DNA of 12,707 bases from Dehalococcoidales bacterium (GCA_030640485.1 DAOWJG010000164.1:1-12707); one strand, 5' to 3'; shown: positions 1-5,823, numbered from the stretch's first letter. A program made the numbers and translations. The notes: generated from the letters alone by a model not told the origin.

Positions 1-104
1 GGTCCTAGAGGAGTATTTAGTGCTTTCTTATGGCTCAGCTTTAAGGCATGTTTAAAGCTCCAGAAGGTATCTGGATACTGTGGATAAACTAAAAGTATTT
101 TCAA
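1..104 (-). CDS. B12-binding domain radical SAM protein, N-terminal fragment (runs off window)
   Basis: Reading the minus strand from a TTG at 104-102 gives 34 codons with no stop before the window edge. The protein starts MKILLVYPQYPDTFWSFKHA and continues toward a PLG motif. This is the characteristic opening of the cobalamin-binding radical SAM family (often annotated with DUF4070), where a Rossmann-like B12-binding domain precedes the CxxxCxxC radical SAM domain; neither the cluster cysteines nor most of the B12 domain lies inside the window. The TTG start is supported by an AAGGAG ribosome-binding site at 118-113, eight bases upstream, and by promoter-like sequences behind it. The substrate cannot be inferred. 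Seen: the N-terminal sequence and ribosome-binding site. Known: the family signature, recalled rather than searched. An alternative radical SAM/B12 subfamily is possible. Confidence 0.72.
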   Translation of the reverse strand, partial: MKILLVYPQYPDTFWSFKHALKLSHKKALNTPLG

Positions 105-146
105 CTTAATGGCTCCTTCTACCCCAAGTTTTTGAGAAATCGGATT

Positions 147-208
147 ATTTTATATCATTTATACCTAGGGAGTCAAATATTATATATCACTTGTGTCTAG
201 AGAGTCAA
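147..208 (-). promoter_or_regulatory. Tandem duplicated sigma70-type promoters for the radical SAM gene
   Basis: On the minus strand TTGACT (208-203) is followed after 18 bases by TATAAT (184-179). A second TTGACT (176-171) is followed after 18 bases by TAAAAT (152-147), or after 16 bases by TATAAA. The two units lie 32 bp apart, so the -10 of the upstream one nearly abuts the -35 of the downstream one. The downstream promoter would give a leader of about 35 bases before the TTG start at 104. Confidence 0.5.
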
Positions 209-212
209 ATAT
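151..212. repeat. Imperfect tandem repeat, two 30-bp units at 32-bp period
   Basis: Positions 151-180 and 183-212 match at 25 of 30 bases, and all five differences are transitions. Both units end with GAGTCAAATAT. The repeat coincides with the two promoter-like units read on the minus strand, so it is probably a promoter duplication rather than part of a coding sequence or an array. Confidence 0.7.
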
Positions 213-242
213 TTGTACTCGTCTTCCCCTTGCTCGAGTATA

Positions 243-440
243 TTATACATAGGTACCGGACAAACCTGGGGCCATAGTTCTATGCCTTTCACCTAACCTT
301 GGACCGAGTTCCTCCACACAGGCTGTTGAATTGCTACCAACGATACCAGGGAGTATCCAATCGCCATCTTTTACCATGGCTGACCATTTTGCAGCGGTTA
401 TGATTTTGTCCCGGATTTTCTACTGTATTGGTGTTATCAT
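243..440 (-). pseudogene. Possible broken start of a CoA-transferase-like gene
   Basis: On the minus strand an ATG at 440 reads six codons (MITPIQ), then TAG (422-420), then 58 open codons ending at TAA (245-243). The open part looks protein-like: it begins KIRDKIITAAKWSAMVKDGD and continues WILPGIVGSNS, then CVEELGPRLGE. The pattern 'K-I-[IV]-T-A ... V-K-D-G-D-[WT]-[IV] ... P/S-G' resembles the N-terminus of propionate/acetate CoA-transferases and acyl-CoA hydrolases, which are usually over 400 residues. Only about 60 residues remain and they are interrupted near the start, so I call it a decayed fragment. A GGGGGT lies about 10 bases before the ATG. A chance open frame cannot be excluded. 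The rest of the gap, 441-549, shows only a short 6-bp hairpin (469-487) and no recognisable gene. Confidence 0.35.
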
Positions 441-549
441 TTGGCACTACCCCCGATTAAATAATTGTCGCTTGTTTAACTCAAGCGGAGCGACCTCGGC
501 AGATAGCCCGGGTGTACTGTTATTCGTGTTGGGCCATCTTTGACTTTGG

Positions 550-1320
550 CTATTTCCCTTTAAAGACAGGTGCTCTCTTTTCCCGGAAAGCGGTAATTCC
601 TTCAGTGAAGTCCTCTGTGCCCAAAAGATAGTTTTCCAGGGCCTCCTCCAGCTTTAAGCCCTCCTCCAGAGTCATGTCGAGGCCCTTAATCATAGCTTCT
701 TTGGCGGCGCTCACTGCCAGAGGCGCCCGCTGGCAGATAATCTCAGCCCACTTCCTAGCGGTAGGCATAAGTTGTTCTGGGGGGACAACCTTATTTACTA
801 GGCCGATGCGATAGGCTTCTTGGGCATCTATAGGTCTTCCCATGAATATTAACTCAGCCGCCTTAGCCCAGGGTATAGCCCGGGGTAGTCTCTGGGTGCC
901 TCCCCAACCGGGTAAGATGCCCATGTTTACCTCAATCAAGCCTATAGTGGCATTGTCTGAGGCTATTCTTATATCACAGGCTAGAGCCAGTTCGGCGGCA
1001 CCACCTAAGCACAAACCATTGATAGCAGCAATGAGCGGTTTCCATATGTCAAGTCCGCGCATGATGGTGGCGGGGAACGTCCCAGGGGTATTCCGGTGCC
1101 CCCTCATAAAGAGTAAGGTGTCGGTTACGTCGGCACCTGTAGAAAAGGCTTTGTCACCGGCACCGGTAATAATTCCAACCGAAAGTTCGGGGTCGTCCCG
1201 GAAATCTATCATCGCCTTAGTAAGTGCGCGGATTGATTCCATATCCAGCGCATTCCTTACTTGGGGACGATTAATGGTAAAGATTGCAATCCCGCCCTCT
1301 TTCGTGTAATCAATGTCCAT
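550..1320 (-). CDS. Enoyl-CoA hydratase/isomerase family protein (crotonase)
   Basis: A 256-residue crotonase-fold protein, the usual length for the family. It would hydrate trans-2-enoyl-CoA to 3-hydroxyacyl-CoA in cytosolic beta-oxidation or a related acyl-CoA pathway. The oxyanion-hole segment STGADV is at residues 60-65 and LGGAAELALACDIRIAS at 105-121. Glu110 and Glu130 (in GLIEVNMG) are 20 residues apart, as are Glu144 and Glu164 of rat mitochondrial hydratase, so hydratase chemistry is likely retained. GWGGTQRLPR follows at 138-147. The start at 1320 is chosen over an in-frame ATG at 1383 because AAGGAGGT sits seven bases upstream and MDIDYTKEG is a normal crotonase start. It is divergent from an acyl-CoA dehydrogenase, the preceding step of beta-oxidation. 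The chain length of the substrate is not evident. Confidence 0.92.
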   Translation of the reverse strand: MDIDYTKEGGIAIFTINRPQVRNALDMESIRALTKAMIDFRDDPELSVGIITGAGDKAFSTGADVTDTLLFMRGHRNTPGTFPATIMRGLDIWKPLIAAINGLCLGGAAELALACDIRIASDNATIGLIEVNMGILPGWGGTQRLPRAIPWAKAAELIFMGRPIDAQEAYRIGLVNKVVPPEQLMPTARKWAEIICQRAPLAVSAAKEAMIKGLDMTLEEGLKLEEALENYLLGTEDFTEGITAFREKRAPVFKGK

Positions 1321-1428
1321 CAATAAACCTCCTTTCCGGTTCTGGTAAATTATAGGCTGAAATACCAGCCAGTTCGTAGTCAACTGAAGGATGATTAATC
1401 AGCTTTATATAGTTAAGTACTACGGCAA

Positions 1429-1458
1429 ATTGTAATCAAGCATTTACCATTGTGTCAA
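1429..1458 (-). promoter_or_regulatory. Sigma70-type promoter of the enoyl-CoA hydratase gene
   Basis: On the minus strand TTGACA (1458-1453) and TACAAT (1434-1429) are separated by 18 bases. This would start transcription near 1422, about 100 bases before the ATG at 1320. A TATAAT at 1354-1349 lacks a good -35 box, though it is flanked by CTGGTA/TACCAG arms (1342-1347, 1362-1367), so a second start is possible. Confidence 0.5.
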
Positions 1459-1470
1459 TGGCAAATGCTT
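1438..1470. promoter_or_regulatory. 33-bp inverted repeat over the hydratase -35 box, likely operator
   Basis: The arms are AAGCATTTACCATTG (1438-1452) and CAATGGCAAATGCTT (1456-1470), separated by TGT. Fourteen of 15 positions are complementary. The repeat covers the -35 box and spacer of the minus-strand hydratase promoter and lies 28 bp before the -35 of the dehydrogenase promoter. No T-run follows on either strand, so an operator for a dimeric regulator fits better than a terminator. The regulator is unknown. Confidence 0.45.
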
Positions 1471-1497
1471 TAAGCACACGTGAATTAGGGCTAAAGC

Positions 1498-1526
1498 TTG
1501 AAAGTGGATACGGAGTTTGGTAAAAT
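1498..1526 (+). promoter_or_regulatory. Extended -10 promoter of the acyl-CoA dehydrogenase gene
   Basis: TTGAAA (1498-1503), 17 bases, then TAAAAT (1521-1526) preceded by TGG, an extended -10. Predicted transcription start is near 1533, giving a leader of about 185 bases. A weaker alternative is TTTACA (1623-1628), 17 bases, TGTTAT (1646-1651). Confidence 0.45.
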
Positions 1527-1532
1527 ATATTG

Positions 1533-1718
1533 CCTATCGTCTGATGGGGCTTATTGGGTAGGGATAGACTCCGAAGGCTGTATTCCTGCCGGACATAGGA
1601 ATCCACTAACCCCCGTAAGAGCTTTACAGATACTGTACGGGGAATTGTTATGTAAGTGATATATCACCTGTGTAAAAGTTGCTAGGCAGGCTGGGAATAA
1701 ATAACAGGAGGAACAAGG
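1533..1718 (+). promoter_or_regulatory. Possible structured 5' leader of the acyl-CoA dehydrogenase mRNA
   Basis: The leader can form a long bulged hairpin from about 1550 to 1619: CTTA with TAAG, GGGT (1556-1559) with ACCC (1609-1612), GGAT (1562-1565) with ATCC (1601-1604), TCC with GGA, and GGC with GCC. The CCCCGTA segment (1611-1617) can instead pair with TACGGGG (1636-1642), which would break the outer helix. A TACAG-ATA-CTGTA hairpin (1625-1637) is a further competitor. I recognise no known riboswitch class. An open frame of 53 codons (1498-1659) crosses it and is probably chance. Confidence 0.25.
1656..1667. promoter_or_regulatory. Perfect 12-bp palindrome GTGATATATCAC upstream of the dehydrogenase
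   Basis: The site lies 51 bp before the ATG. With its flank ACACAGGTGATATAT on the minus strand it matches ACACAAGTGATATAT at 196-182, inside the upstream radical SAM promoter unit, at 14 of 15 bases. It could be a shared regulator site. A protein-binding role is inferred only from symmetry and recurrence. Confidence 0.25.
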
Positions 1719-2858
1719 ATGGATTTTAGATTGACTGAAGATGATGAAATGATTAGAACCACAGTGCGGGACTTTGCCCGGAAGGAGATTGAACCGATAG
1801 CCGACGAACTAGACCAGAATGAAGAATACCCCTTTGAGATTCTTAAGAAGTTGGCGGCGCTTGGTATCACGGGTTTAACTATCCCTGAGGAATATGGTGG
1901 TAGCGGTGGCACCTTTTTCCAGTGGTGCCTGGCCTTGGAAGAGATTAGCTATGCCTGTGCTGGTACGGCAACTATCCTGGATACCAGTTGGGGTCTGGCG
2001 GCTCACTGTATCAATGAATGGGGTAATGAAGAACAGAAGAAGAGATTCTTAACCCCCCTGGCCAAGGGGGAGAAGCTAGGTGCCTTTGGCTTGACTGAGG
2101 CCGATGCTGGCAGCGATCCAGCCGCGGCGGCAACGACTGCGGTAAAGGATGGCGATTCCTATATCCTTAATGGTACCAAGGTTTTTATCTCTAATGCCAA
2201 TGAGGCTGACATTCATGTAATCTTTGCCACCAGGAATAAGTCTTTAGGCCATAGAGGTATGTGTGCCTTTATTGTGGAGAAGGGGACGCCCGGGTTATCC
2301 ATTGGCAAACAGTATCATAAGCTAGGAATACGGGCGGCACACAATGCTGAGATAGTGCTTCAGGATTGCCGGGTACCAGCCGAGAACATGCTTGGCCCTG
2401 AGGCACGGGGGTTTAGTGTTGCGCTATCAACGCTGGATGGGGGTAGGGCGGCCATTGGAGCTCTATCGATAGGTATTGCTCAGGCGGCTCTGGATGCCGC
2501 GGTAAAACACACCAAGGAGCGAGTGCAGTATGGCCGGGCGATTGCTCATTTCCAGGGCATCCAATTCTTGATTGCTGACCTAGCCACCGAGATTGAGGCG
2601 GCTAGACTACTGGTATATCGAGCCGCCAGCTTAAAGGATCGGGGACAGCCCTTTACGGTTGAGACGGCTATGGCCAAGAAGTTTGCTGGCGAAGTGGCGA
2701 TGAAGGTAACCCAAAAGGGGATACAGATGTGGGGTGGTTATGGTTATATGATGGATAGTCCGATGCAGCGTTATTTCCGTGATGCCAAGATAATGGAGAT
2801 ATACGAGGGCACTTCGGAAATGATGAGGCTTATCATTGCCCGGCGGGTTATCGGTTAG
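1719..2858 (+). CDS. Acyl-CoA dehydrogenase
   Basis: A 379-residue FAD-dependent acyl-CoA dehydrogenase, full length for the short/medium-chain group (about 380 residues). It oxidises an acyl-CoA to the trans-2-enoyl-CoA and passes electrons to an electron-transfer flavoprotein, not encoded here. The helical N-terminal domain covers residues 1-120. The FGLTEADAGSD signature (123-133) and GTKVFISNA (152-160) form the middle beta domain. The C-terminal four-helix domain ends with MEIYEGTSEMMR, in which Glu363 is the expected catalytic base. AGGAGG at 1706-1711 fixes the ATG. It is divergent from an enoyl-CoA hydratase that would use its product, so the two are probably co-regulated. Substrate chain length, or a role in branched or aromatic acyl-CoA oxidation, cannot be told from the sequence alone. 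Confidence 0.95.
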   Translation: MDFRLTEDDEMIRTTVRDFARKEIEPIADELDQNEEYPFEILKKLAALGITGLTIPEEYGGSGGTFFQWCLALEEISYACAGTATILDTSWGLAAHCINEWGNEEQKKRFLTPLAKGEKLGAFGLTEADAGSDPAAAATTAVKDGDSYILNGTKVFISNANEADIHVIFATRNKSLGHRGMCAFIVEKGTPGLSIGKQYHKLGIRAAHNAEIVLQDCRVPAENMLGPEARGFSVALSTLDGGRAAIGALSIGIAQAALDAAVKHTKERVQYGRAIAHFQGIQFLIADLATEIEAARLLVYRAASLKDRGQPFTVETAMAKKFAGEVAMKVTQKGIQMWGGYGYMMDSPMQRYFRDAKIMEIYEGTSEMMRLIIARRVIG

Positions 2859-2893
2859 CGGGCATGCAGACTTTATACGGCCTTATCGGTTAG

Positions 2894-2911
2894 GGCAGTG
2901 TTACCACTGCC
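2894..2911 (+). other. Intergenic hairpin between dehydrogenase and DUF169 genes
   Basis: GGCAGTG (2894-2900) and CACTGCC (2905-2911) pair perfectly around TTAC, seven bases before the DUF169 ribosome-binding site. No T-run follows. It may stabilise or uncouple the two cistrons. An exact 11-bp direct repeat, TTATCGGTTAG, lies at 2848-2858 (covering the dehydrogenase stop) and 2883-2893. Confidence 0.4.
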
Positions 2912-2930
2912 TACTAGAAGGAGGGAAATA

Positions 2931-3755
2931 ATGGCGAACTGGGAAGAATTAGTTAAGGATTTTCAGGCTCTGCTTCGTCCCCGAACCCACCTGCTCGGCT
3001 GGAAGGTGCTGGAGAAGGAGGCGGAACTGGAAAAGATACCTGGGGTGCGTCGGGTGGGGCACCGCTACTTTTTCTGTCAGGCTCTGACCCTGGCTCGAAC
3101 CCTTGGCTGGACAATTGGAGCCAGTCCAGCCAAGGATGATTTCTGGTGTCCACTCACTACCTACGGTGGTTTTATGCCGGAGCCAGATTGGGATAGTATG
3201 AGTGATGAAGACTACAGTCGCTGTCCCCCGGCTGATAATTATTGGGTCAGCACCAGGGAGGATGCTCGGAAACGTTTGCAGGCTATACCTAAACTTCCCG
3301 AGGGGAGGTATCAGGCTATGGTCGTCGGGCCCTTATATCTAGGGAGCTTCGAGCCGGATGTTATCCTGTTCTACGGCACCCCAGCCCAGATGAGCCTGCT
3401 CATCAACGGCTTACAGTGGACAGACTACGAGCGCCTTCAGTTTCATAGTGTTGGTGAGGGAGCCTGCACTGATGCTCTAACCCAGTGCTTCCTGAGCCAG
3501 AAGCCAGCGATGGCTATCCCTTGCTTTGGTGAGAGGGTGCTAGGTGGCGTTGCCGAAGATGAGCTTGATATGGCAATGACGCCGGAAGCTTTTATTAAAG
3601 CCATTGATGGGTTAAAAGCGCTCTTTGCTCGGGGAATCAGGTACCCAATCCGGCAGGGGGATCCGATGGTTAGTCCCGGCCCCGCCTTTTTTGAGCTAGC
3701 CTATGGTCAAAAAGCGGAGGGTTATCCGCTCACGCTGGCTGATATAGAAGAATAG
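2931..3755 (+). CDS. DUF169 family protein
   Basis: A 274-residue protein that I recognise as a DUF169 (PF02596/COG2043) member; the biochemical function of the family is not established. Supporting landmarks are RYFFCQALTLAR (residues 45-56), the FWCPLTTYGG segment (71-80), the central PEGRYQAMVVGPL region (123-135), SVGEGACTDAL (173-183) and AIPCFGERVLGGVAEDELDMAMTPE (195-219). Six cysteines (49, 73, 98, 179, 186, 198) are spread along it; the family pattern suggests some are conserved, but no CxxC metal motif is present. No signal peptide or membrane segment is seen. AAGGAGGG lies directly upstream of ATG 2931; an in-frame ATG-less extension to 2898 lacks such a site. It follows the acyl-CoA dehydrogenase by 72 bp on the same strand, so co-transcription is likely. 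Confidence 0.85.
   Translation: MANWEELVKDFQALLRPRTHLLGWKVLEKEAELEKIPGVRRVGHRYFFCQALTLARTLGWTIGASPAKDDFWCPLTTYGGFMPEPDWDSMSDEDYSRCPPADNYWVSTREDARKRLQAIPKLPEGRYQAMVVGPLYLGSFEPDVILFYGTPAQMSLLINGLQWTDYERLQFHSVGEGACTDALTQCFLSQKPAMAIPCFGERVLGGVAEDELDMAMTPEAFIKAIDGLKALFARGIRYPIRQGDPMVSPGPAFFELAYGQKAEGYPLTLADIEE
3101..3135. repeat. Perfect 12-bp inverted repeat inside the DUF169 gene
   Basis: CCTTGGCTGGAC (3101-3112) and GTCCAGCCAAGG (3124-3135) are exact reverse complements around an 11-base loop, encoding residues 57-68 of the DUF169 protein. Such a GC-rich perfect stem is unusual within a coding sequence. Confidence 0.7.
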
Positions 3756-3900
3756 CAGGCGGCCGCCAATGGCACAGGGTATAATGATTTTTAATGGAGA
3801 CGGTGGTTTAGGTTGAGGGGGGCAGTATTACGGCTGGCGGTTAGCAGAAAGATGGACTGAGAAGATGCTCGCCTGACTGGCCAAGATTAAGAAGTCCTGG

Positions 3901-4131
3901 CTATTTCCTCGGCTTCTTACTACCGATGAGGGAAATCTCTACATTGTTACCGCAGTGGGGGCAGGTTATATTAATAACGATTGGCTGGTTCATGACTCGT
4001 TCAGCGACGGCGCTAACTACTGAGTCGATACTATCTAGACGCTGGTCCATCATGTCAAGATGCCGCTCAATATCTTCGATGTCCAGCGCTGGCTTCTGAC
4101 TTACTATCTCTGAGTTATTCTTCTCCGCCAA
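3901..4131 (-). CDS. Small conserved-looking CPxCG protein of unknown function
   Basis: A 76-residue acidic protein starting at TTG 4131. Residues 17-46 (DIEDIERHLDMMDQRLDSID and on) are heptad-like and likely form a coiled coil. A short strand-like stretch leads into CPHCG (57-61), then NNVEISLIG and a basic tail. One CxxC pair alone could bind zinc only across a dimer, which the coiled coil would allow; that is inference. The gene is supported by a GAGG ribosome-binding site nine bases upstream and by a full-consensus promoter (TTGACA, 17 bases, TATAAT). It is divergent from the RAM-domain operon and convergent with the DUF169 gene. The 145 bp between it and DUF169 (3756-3900) show no gene or clear terminator. 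I do not recognise a named family. Confidence 0.7.
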   Translation of the reverse strand: MAEKNNSEIVSQKPALDIEDIERHLDMMDQRLDSIDSVVSAVAERVMNQPIVINITCPHCGNNVEISLIGSKKPRK

Positions 4132-4164
4132 GATTCTTATCCTCTAATAGTGATAACCAAACTA

Positions 4165-4193
4165 ATTATAGGTAACCCGTGGGGCTGTGTCAA
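4165..4193 (-). promoter_or_regulatory. Consensus sigma70 promoter of the small CPxCG gene
   Basis: On the minus strand a perfect TTGACA (4193-4188) is followed after exactly 17 bases by a perfect TATAAT (4170-4165). Transcription would start near 4158, about 27 bases before the TTG start codon. Such a full match predicts strong constitutive expression. Confidence 0.75.
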
Positions 4194-4233
4194 AGTCTCC
4201 TCAGAGATAGCATAGTTTATGCCAGTTACCCTG

Positions 4234-4261
4234 TTGACAGCCGAGACAGAAGGGTTATAAT
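4234..4261 (+). promoter_or_regulatory. Consensus sigma70 promoter of the RAM/glycerate kinase operon
   Basis: TTGACA (4234-4239), 16 bases, TATAAT (4256-4261). Predicted start near 4268, about 80 bases before the TTG start at 4348. GTTACC at 4225-4230 just upstream mirrors GGTAAC at 4171-4176 beside the opposing promoter, a possible symmetric regulator site. Confidence 0.7.
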
Positions 4262-4330
4262 AAGCTTGTCTTAGTTTCGGTGCTGGTTAATGGACTGTAC
4301 TTGAGATAATCATAAGCAATAAGACAGCTT
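4262..4330 (+). promoter_or_regulatory. Leader with closing stem next to the RAM-gene ribosome-binding site
   Basis: AAGCTTGTCTTA (4262-4273) is complementary, apart from one bulged base, to TAAGACAGCTT (4320-4330), four bases before the GGAGGTGA ribosome-binding site. With a start near 4268 the GTCTTA/TAAGAC part (6 bp) would still fold the 5' end back onto the region before the start codon. A regulatory role is speculative. Confidence 0.25.
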
Positions 4331-4347
4331 AATGGGAGGTGAGTTAA

Positions 4348-4587
4348 TTGACAGCAAAGGCTTTTGTTCTCATTGAAACTGCGGTGGGTAAGAATAAGGA
4401 TGTGGTGGCTCATCTAAGTCAGATGAAAGGAGTTAAGTCGGTTGACACGGTAACTGGGCCCTATGATATTATTGCGATTGTGGAAGGGGAAAGTCTGAAT
4501 GATATCGGTGACCTAATTACCGGTAAAATTCACCCTGTTTCCGGTATTAACCGAACGGTAACCTGCCTCGCAATCAGGGCAGCTTAA
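4348..4587 (+). CDS. Stand-alone Lrp/AsnC ligand-binding (RAM) domain protein
   Basis: A 79-residue protein consisting only of the alpha/beta RAM domain (AsnC_trans_reg, PF01037) found at the C-terminus of Lrp/AsnC regulators; the N-terminal helix-turn-helix is absent. The pattern FVLIETAVGKNKDVVAHL, then VKSVDTVTGPYDIIAIVEG (residues 30-48) and the closing strand TVTCLAI is typical. Such proteins bind amino acids or similar small ligands as dimers or larger rings, but cannot bind DNA by themselves. Translation begins at TTG, fixed by GGAGGTGA five to six bases upstream. It is the first gene after a consensus promoter and precedes glycerate kinase by 62 bp, so it may sense a metabolite of that pathway or partner with a separate DNA-binding protein; both are inference. 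Confidence 0.85.
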   Translation: MTAKAFVLIETAVGKNKDVVAHLSQMKGVKSVDTVTGPYDIIAIVEGESLNDIGDLITGKIHPVSGINRTVTCLAIRAA

Positions 4588-4649
4588 CCCCAGATCACCT
4601 CCCAGATTTCGGATTCAGATCTTAGGGTTTAGTTTATTAATGGGGTGGC

Positions 4650-5813
4650 ATGGTGAAGGTTGTTATCGCTCCTCAGGGCTTTAAGGGGAACCTTACAGCT
4701 CTTCAGGTATCTAAGGCTATTGATGAGGGAATTAGACGTGTGGTTCCCAGCGTAGTGACGAGTCTGGTGCCGATGGCAGATGGTGGGGAGGGAACGACGC
4801 AGGCCCTGGTTGATGCCATTGGCGGGGATATGATAGCGGTGGAGGTAACTGGCCCGATGGGGGAGTGCATCACCGCTCATTGGGGGTTTTTGAGTGATGG
4901 CGTCAGCGCTGTCATTGAGATGGCGGCGGCTTCCGGTCTTGGCTTGGTTCCCCCCGAGAAGCGTAATCCGTTACTGGCTACTACCTACGGCACCGGGGAG
5001 TTAATTCGCCATGCCCTAGAAAAAGGCTGCCGAAAAATCATTATTGGCATTGGTGGCAGCGCTACCAATGATGGCGGTGCCGGCATGGCTCAAGCCTTAG
5101 GTGCTGGTTTGCTCGATGCCAGGGGAACACCTATTAAGTTTGGGGGTGCCGCTCTGGCTGACCTAGAACACATTGATATTACCACTATAGACCCCCGCCT
5201 GGCTGATGACGATATTCTCTTAGCCTGTGATGTTGATAATCCTCTTTGTGGTCCTGAGGGAGCTTCTTACGTCTATGGTCCGCAGAAGGGGGCGACTGAA
5301 GAAATGGTGGTCCAGCTTGATACGGCACTGGCTCACTATGCCGATGTTATTGAAAGGGACCTCGGTATTGACATCAGAGATGTTCCCGGAGCTGGGGCCG
5401 CCGGTGGTCTGGGTGCCGGACTTATGGTTTTCCTCAAGGCTAGGTTACTACCGGGCGTAGACGTTATTATCCAGGCGACTGGTCTGGCCCGGCACCTGAA
5501 GGAGGCTACCCTGGTCTTTACCGGTGAGGGTAGAATCGATAGTCAGACGGCTAGTGGCAAGACACCGGTCGGGGTTGCCAAAAAGGCTAAGGAGTTTGGG
5601 TTACCGGTCATCGCCATCGCTGGTGAAATAGGCGATGGCTACCAAGCGGTCTACGAACAGGGTATAGACACCGTTTTCAGTATTGCTCCCGGCCCGATTA
5701 GCTTTAGCCAGTCTACAAGGATGGCGGAAAGGCTAACTACTGACGTTGCTGAGCGCGCCATGCGGTTATTTATCTGTGGTCTGGAGCCGGAGCGTAGCCA
5801 CAAAAAATTCTAG
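4650..5813 (+). CDS. Glycerate 2-kinase (GlxK/GarK type)
   Basis: A 387-residue protein of glycerate kinase type 1 (PF02595; GlxK/GarK, YxaA), full length. It phosphorylates D-glycerate with ATP to 2-phosphoglycerate, feeding lower glycolysis. Recognised blocks are APQGFKGNLTA (7-17), MADGGEGTT (42-50), GIGGSATNDGGAG (133-145), the PGAGAAGGLGAGL glycine-rich block in the second half and FTGEGRIDSQTASGKTPVGVA. The ATG at 4650 is preceded closely by GGGGTGG; a GTG at 4653 is an alternative. The stop at 5813 is ten bases before the LarA-like start, so the two are one transcript. Pairing with a 2-hydroxyacid racemase suggests handling of both glycerate enantiomers. The kinase assignment is firm; the pathway is inferred. 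Confidence 0.93.
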   Translation: MVKVVIAPQGFKGNLTALQVSKAIDEGIRRVVPSVVTSLVPMADGGEGTTQALVDAIGGDMIAVEVTGPMGECITAHWGFLSDGVSAVIEMAAASGLGLVPPEKRNPLLATTYGTGELIRHALEKGCRKIIIGIGGSATNDGGAGMAQALGAGLLDARGTPIKFGGAALADLEHIDITTIDPRLADDDILLACDVDNPLCGPEGASYVYGPQKGATEEMVVQLDTALAHYADVIERDLGIDIRDVPGAGAAGGLGAGLMVFLKARLLPGVDVIIQATGLARHLKEATLVFTGEGRIDSQTASGKTPVGVAKKAKEFGLPVIAIAGEIGDGYQAVYEQGIDTVFSIAPGPISFSQSTRMAERLTTDVAERAMRLFICGLEPERSHKKF

Positions 5814-5823
5814 AGGAGGGAAA

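Noticed and set aside
469..487. Hairpin CGCTTG / CAAGCG downstream of the enoyl-CoA hydratase
   Set aside because: Only six pairs and no T-run on the minus strand, so not supported as a terminator.
331..543. Plus-strand 70-codon open frame starting TTG
   Set aside because: No ribosome-binding site and no recognisable protein pattern; the minus strand of the same region reads more like a protein.
842..1309. 155-codon plus-strand frame opposite the enoyl-CoA hydratase
   Set aside because: Antisense shadow of a clear crotonase gene with intact catalytic residues.
1498..1659. 53-codon plus-strand frame in the divergent gap
   Set aside because: It starts inside the -35 box, has no ribosome-binding site and no family resemblance; a frame of this length is expected by chance.
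3756..3900. Possible terminator or small gene between DUF169 and the CPxCG gene
   Set aside because: Contains TATAAT (3780s) without a -35 and only a 15-codon frame; no stable stem with T-run seen.
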